Source: Gammaproteobacteria bacterium
GTDB lineage: Bacteria > Pseudomonadota > Gammaproteobacteria > Arenicellales > DRJH01
DNA length: 7,292 nt
Direction: 5' to 3'
NCBI GenBank assembly: GCA_011052285.1
Contig: DRJH01000152.1
Coordinates: 1 to 7,292, forward strand
Within the stretch, counting starts at the first letter, position 1. Every line of letters begins with the position of its first letter. Below, one piece after another: positions 4,969 through 7,292 of this stretch. Below the pieces are notes generated by a model. The model worked only from the letters and a program-made list of their open reading frames with translations. It was not told the DNA's origin and did no database searches. Made by a program: the position numbers and the translations under genes.

Positions 4969-6111
4969 ATGGACAGCCAGAAAAAAATTGCCAACGGTGC
5001 CAAGCCCTGGATTGAGCAGAGCGAAAAGCCATTTATTCGCATTTCCAACTTAACCAAAAAATTCGGTGATTTCACTGCGGTCGATCGAGTCTGTCTGGAT
5101 ATCTATCGCGAGGAGTTATTTTGTCTGCTGGGTGGGTCCGGCTGTGGTAAGTCGACCTTGCTTCGTATGCTGGCCGGTTTTGAAACCCCGAGCGACGGCC
5201 ATATTGAAATAGATGGTCAGGATATGGCCAATGTCCCGGCCTTTGCCCGCCCTACCAATATGATGTTTCAGTCCTATGCTTTGTTTCCGCATATGAGTGT
5301 TGAAAAAAATGTCGCCTACGGGCTGTTGCGTGATGGAGTCAGTAAGTCAGAGGCTGCTGAGCAGGTTGCGGATATGCTAAAGCTGGTCCAACTAAGTGAT
5401 TTTGCCAAACGCAGGCCCGATCAATTGTCCGGTGGACAACGCCAGCGTGTGGCACTAGCCCGTTCGCTGATTAAGCGCCCAAAATTATTGTTGCTTGATG
5501 AACCGCTCGGTGCCTTGGATAAAAAATTGCGCGAAGAAACCCAGTTTGAACTGATCAATATTCAGGAAAGTCTGGGCGTCACCTTCATTGTGGTTACCCA
5601 CGACCAGGAAGAGGCAATGACCTTGTCCACCCGTATCGGGGTAATGGATCAGGGTGAGATCGTTCAAGTGGGTGAACCGCACGAAATTTATGAATTTCCA
5701 CTCTCGATATTTATCGCAGATTTTATCGGTTCGGTAAATATCTTTATGGGTCGTGTCAGTGACGATGCGACAAACTATGTCCGGATTCATTGCAGGGAAG
5801 CCGATTGTGATATTCATGTATCCCATGGCGTCAGTTGTACGCAAAACCAGAAATTATGGTTTGCCATCCGCCCGGAAAAACTCACCATTACACGAGAAAA
5901 CCCGCGTGGGAAATACAACGTTGTCAAAGGCATCGTGGATGAAATTGCCTATCGGGGAAATCTGTCTATTTTCCGCATTAAACTTGCCAGTGGAAAAATG
6001 TTGCGGGTAACAAAATCCAACCGTTCCCGGCGCGATGAAGATGCGATCAGTTGGGATGATAACGTCTATATTTCATGGGATGATACCGCCGGAATCGTGC
6101 TGGTTCAATGA
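4969..6111 (+). CDS. potG: Polyamine ABC transporter ATP-binding protein (PotG)
   Basis: This is the cytoplasmic ATPase of the putrescine importer; it would work as a dimer docked on PotH-PotI. From the chosen start the product has 380 residues, close to E. coli PotG (377); starting at 4948 adds seven residues. The nucleotide-binding domain shows Walker A GGSGCGKST (55-63), Q-loop Q101 in MMFQSYALFPH, the LSGGQ signature (153-157), Walker B ending in D177 with catalytic E178, the D-loop GALD, and switch histidine H211 (VTHDQEEAM). The C-terminal third (about 240-380) is the TOBE-type regulatory region of the CUT1-like/Pot ATPases, with IGSVN and AIRPEK motifs. The segment before Walker A reads YREELFCLLG where many homologues have KGEIFALLG, a harmless-looking variation. 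Its stop overlaps the potH start (ATGA), so the two are translationally coupled. Confidence 0.94.
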   Translation: MDSQKKIANGAKPWIEQSEKPFIRISNLTKKFGDFTAVDRVCLDIYREELFCLLGGSGCGKSTLLRMLAGFETPSDGHIEIDGQDMANVPAFARPTNMMFQSYALFPHMSVEKNVAYGLLRDGVSKSEAAEQVADMLKLVQLSDFAKRRPDQLSGGQRQRVALARSLIKRPKLLLLDEPLGALDKKLREETQFELINIQESLGVTFIVVTHDQEEAMTLSTRIGVMDQGEIVQVGEPHEIYEFPLSIFIADFIGSVNIFMGRVSDDATNYVRIHCREADCDIHVSHGVSCTQNQKLWFAIRPEKLTITRENPRGKYNVVKGIVDEIAYRGNLSIFRIKLASGKMLRVTKSNRSRRDEDAISWDDNVYISWDDTAGIVLVQ

Positions 6112-7058
6112 GCTTTTCGGCAAATAAAGCAACATTTGGTACCTTGATTAAGCGTACCCTGGTCAAGCGAATAAGGTTTCGCGGTCGTTCTTTAGTAATC
6201 GGTATCCCATTGTGGTGGTTGATTGTTTTTTTCCTGATACCGTTTGTTGTTGTGGCCAAGATCTCTTTTTCTGAGGCCATTATCGCTCGCCCTCCCTATT
6301 CATCCTTGCTGGAGTGGAAAGAGGGAGGGTTTTTGCTGTTAAAACTGCATTTTTCAAACTATCTCTATTTGCTTGAAGACAGTCTTTATATTTCAGCCTA
6401 TTGGTCATCGATTAAAGTCGCTTTTTTCTCAACGCTTATCGCTTTGTTGGTCGCCTACCCAATGGCCTATTACATCGCCCGCAGCACAGAGCGTCGTCGA
6501 AATATTTTGCTGATGTTAATCATCCTGCCTTTCTGGACCTCGTTTTTGTTGCGTGTTTATGCCTGGATCGGTATTTTAAAAACCCACGGCATTATTAATA
6601 ATATCCTGATGTCACTGGGTATCACCTCAGAGCCTCTGGTGATGATGCAGACCAACTTTGCTGTTTACGTGGGCATTGTGTACACCTATCTGCCATTCAT
6701 GATTTTGCCGCTTTACACCAATTTGGTAAAACTCGATAATTCACTGCTTGAGGCCTCGGCCGACCTTGGCGCCAACCCGCTCACCACTTTTTTTAAAATC
6801 ACATTACCATTGTCCGTGCCTGGTATTATCGCCGGCTCGATGCTGGTGTTTATTCCCGTGGTCGGTGAGTTTGTTATTCCAGCCTTACTGGGTGGGCCGG
6901 ATACGCTGATGATCGGCAAGGTGTTGTGGGATGAGTTTTTCTCTAATCGTGACTGGCCGGTGGCATCGGCGGTTGCCATTGTTATGCTGGTATTGCTGGT
7001 GATCCCGGTCATGCTATTAAGGAATGCCCAAAACGCTAGCAGAGCGGCATCGACATGA
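6108..7058 (+). CDS. potH: Polyamine ABC transporter permease (PotH)
   Basis: This is one of the two inner-membrane channel subunits of the polyamine importer. The 316-residue product, against 317 for E. coli PotH, has about six membrane segments. The first lies near residues 28-50, after a basic cytoplasmic N-terminus. The EAA loop that contacts the ATPase is clear: EASADLGA from E215, with G221 and ending at LP 233-234. Segments such as ILPFWTSFLLRVYAWIGILK, GIVYTYLPFMILPLY, FIPVVGEFVIPALLGGPD and NRDWPVASAVAI are characteristic of PotH. The start overlaps the potG stop by ATGA and has only a poor SD of its own, implying translation by re-initiation. The end likewise overlaps potI by ATGA. 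Confidence 0.95.
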   Translation: MSFSANKATFGTLIKRTLVKRIRFRGRSLVIGIPLWWLIVFFLIPFVVVAKISFSEAIIARPPYSSLLEWKEGGFLLLKLHFSNYLYLLEDSLYISAYWSSIKVAFFSTLIALLVAYPMAYYIARSTERRRNILLMLIILPFWTSFLLRVYAWIGILKTHGIINNILMSLGITSEPLVMMQTNFAVYVGIVYTYLPFMILPLYTNLVKLDNSLLEASADLGANPLTTFFKITLPLSVPGIIAGSMLVFIPVVGEFVIPALLGGPDTLMIGKVLWDEFFSNRDWPVASAVAIVMLVLLVIPVMLLRNAQNASRAAST

Positions 7059-7292
7059 AAAAATCATCATGGTTCGTAGCCACCGCCACCGTGCTTGGGT
7101 TTGCTTTTTTATATATCCCGATCCTCTCGCTGATTATTTTCAGTTTTAATAAATCCCGGCTGGTAACCGTTTGGGCCGGTTTCTCAACCCAATGGTACGG
7201 CAAGCTGTTCGCTGATCCGCAAATCCTCGGGGCAGCTTGGATCAGCCTCAAAATTGCCTTCATCAGTGCCTCACTGGCAGTGGTCTTGGGAA
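7055..7292 (+). CDS. potI: Polyamine ABC transporter permease (PotI), truncated by the window edge
   Basis: This is the second inner-membrane permease subunit, pairing with PotH. Only the first 79 codons are present before the window ends. The reading MKKSSWFVATATVLGFAFLY, then IPILSLIIFSFNKS and LVTVWAGFSTQWYGKLF, matches the start of PotI. It includes the first membrane helix (about 9-33), the SFN motif and the beginning of the next helix (SLKIAFISASLAVVLG). The ATG overlaps the potH stop in ATGA, so expression is coupled. The truncation is due to the window boundary, not a sign of a pseudogene. The rest, including its EAA loop, must lie to the right. Confidence 0.93.
   Translation, partial: MKKSSWFVATATVLGFAFLYIPILSLIIFSFNKSRLVTVWAGFSTQWYGKLFADPQILGAAWISLKIAFISASLAVVLG

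Overview
The window looks like chromosomal DNA of a gammaproteobacterium. The base composition is fairly balanced, and the polyamine proteins read most like the PotFGHI/PuuA (Escherichia) and Spu (Pseudomonas) families. I compared these from memory; genus cannot be fixed. All six complete genes and one truncated gene lie on the + strand.

Layout. Positions 1-584 have no convincing gene. They hold short direct repeats, palindromes, a C6/G6 hairpin and a lone copy of a transposon-like end. uppP (585-1349) encodes undecaprenyl-diphosphatase and is followed after 54 nt by a FucA-like class II aldolase (1404-2051). Between these two lies a tiny TTG-started reading frame with a good Shine-Dalgarno sequence; its stop overlaps the aldolase start. 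A 144-nt gap with promoter-like and operator-like sequence precedes a PuuA/SpuB-type glutamine-synthetase-fold ligase (2196-3551). Next comes a 225-bp element with inverted ends and an 18-bp triplicated repeat inside it (3556-3780). Then follow potF (3810-4898), potG (4969-6111), potH (6108-7058) and the start of potI (7055 to the window edge).

How the genes work together. PotF captures putrescine or a related polyamine in the periplasm. PotH and PotI form the membrane channel and PotG hydrolyses ATP to drive import. The PuuA-like enzyme would gamma-glutamylate the imported amine, the first step of the gamma-glutamyl catabolic route. Only this ligase of that route is visible; the oxidase, dehydrogenase and hydrolase are not in the window. 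The link from uppP and the aldolase to polyamine metabolism is unproven.

The most notable non-genic structures are the small inverted-repeat element, which appears to have split a tight puuA-potF operon; a 14-bp-stem hairpin between potF and potG; and the aldolase leader frame. I see no CRISPR array, tRNA, rRNA or intact transposase. The window looks like a fairly ordinary polyamine uptake and catabolism locus with interesting intergenic sequence, not a clearly new multi-gene system.
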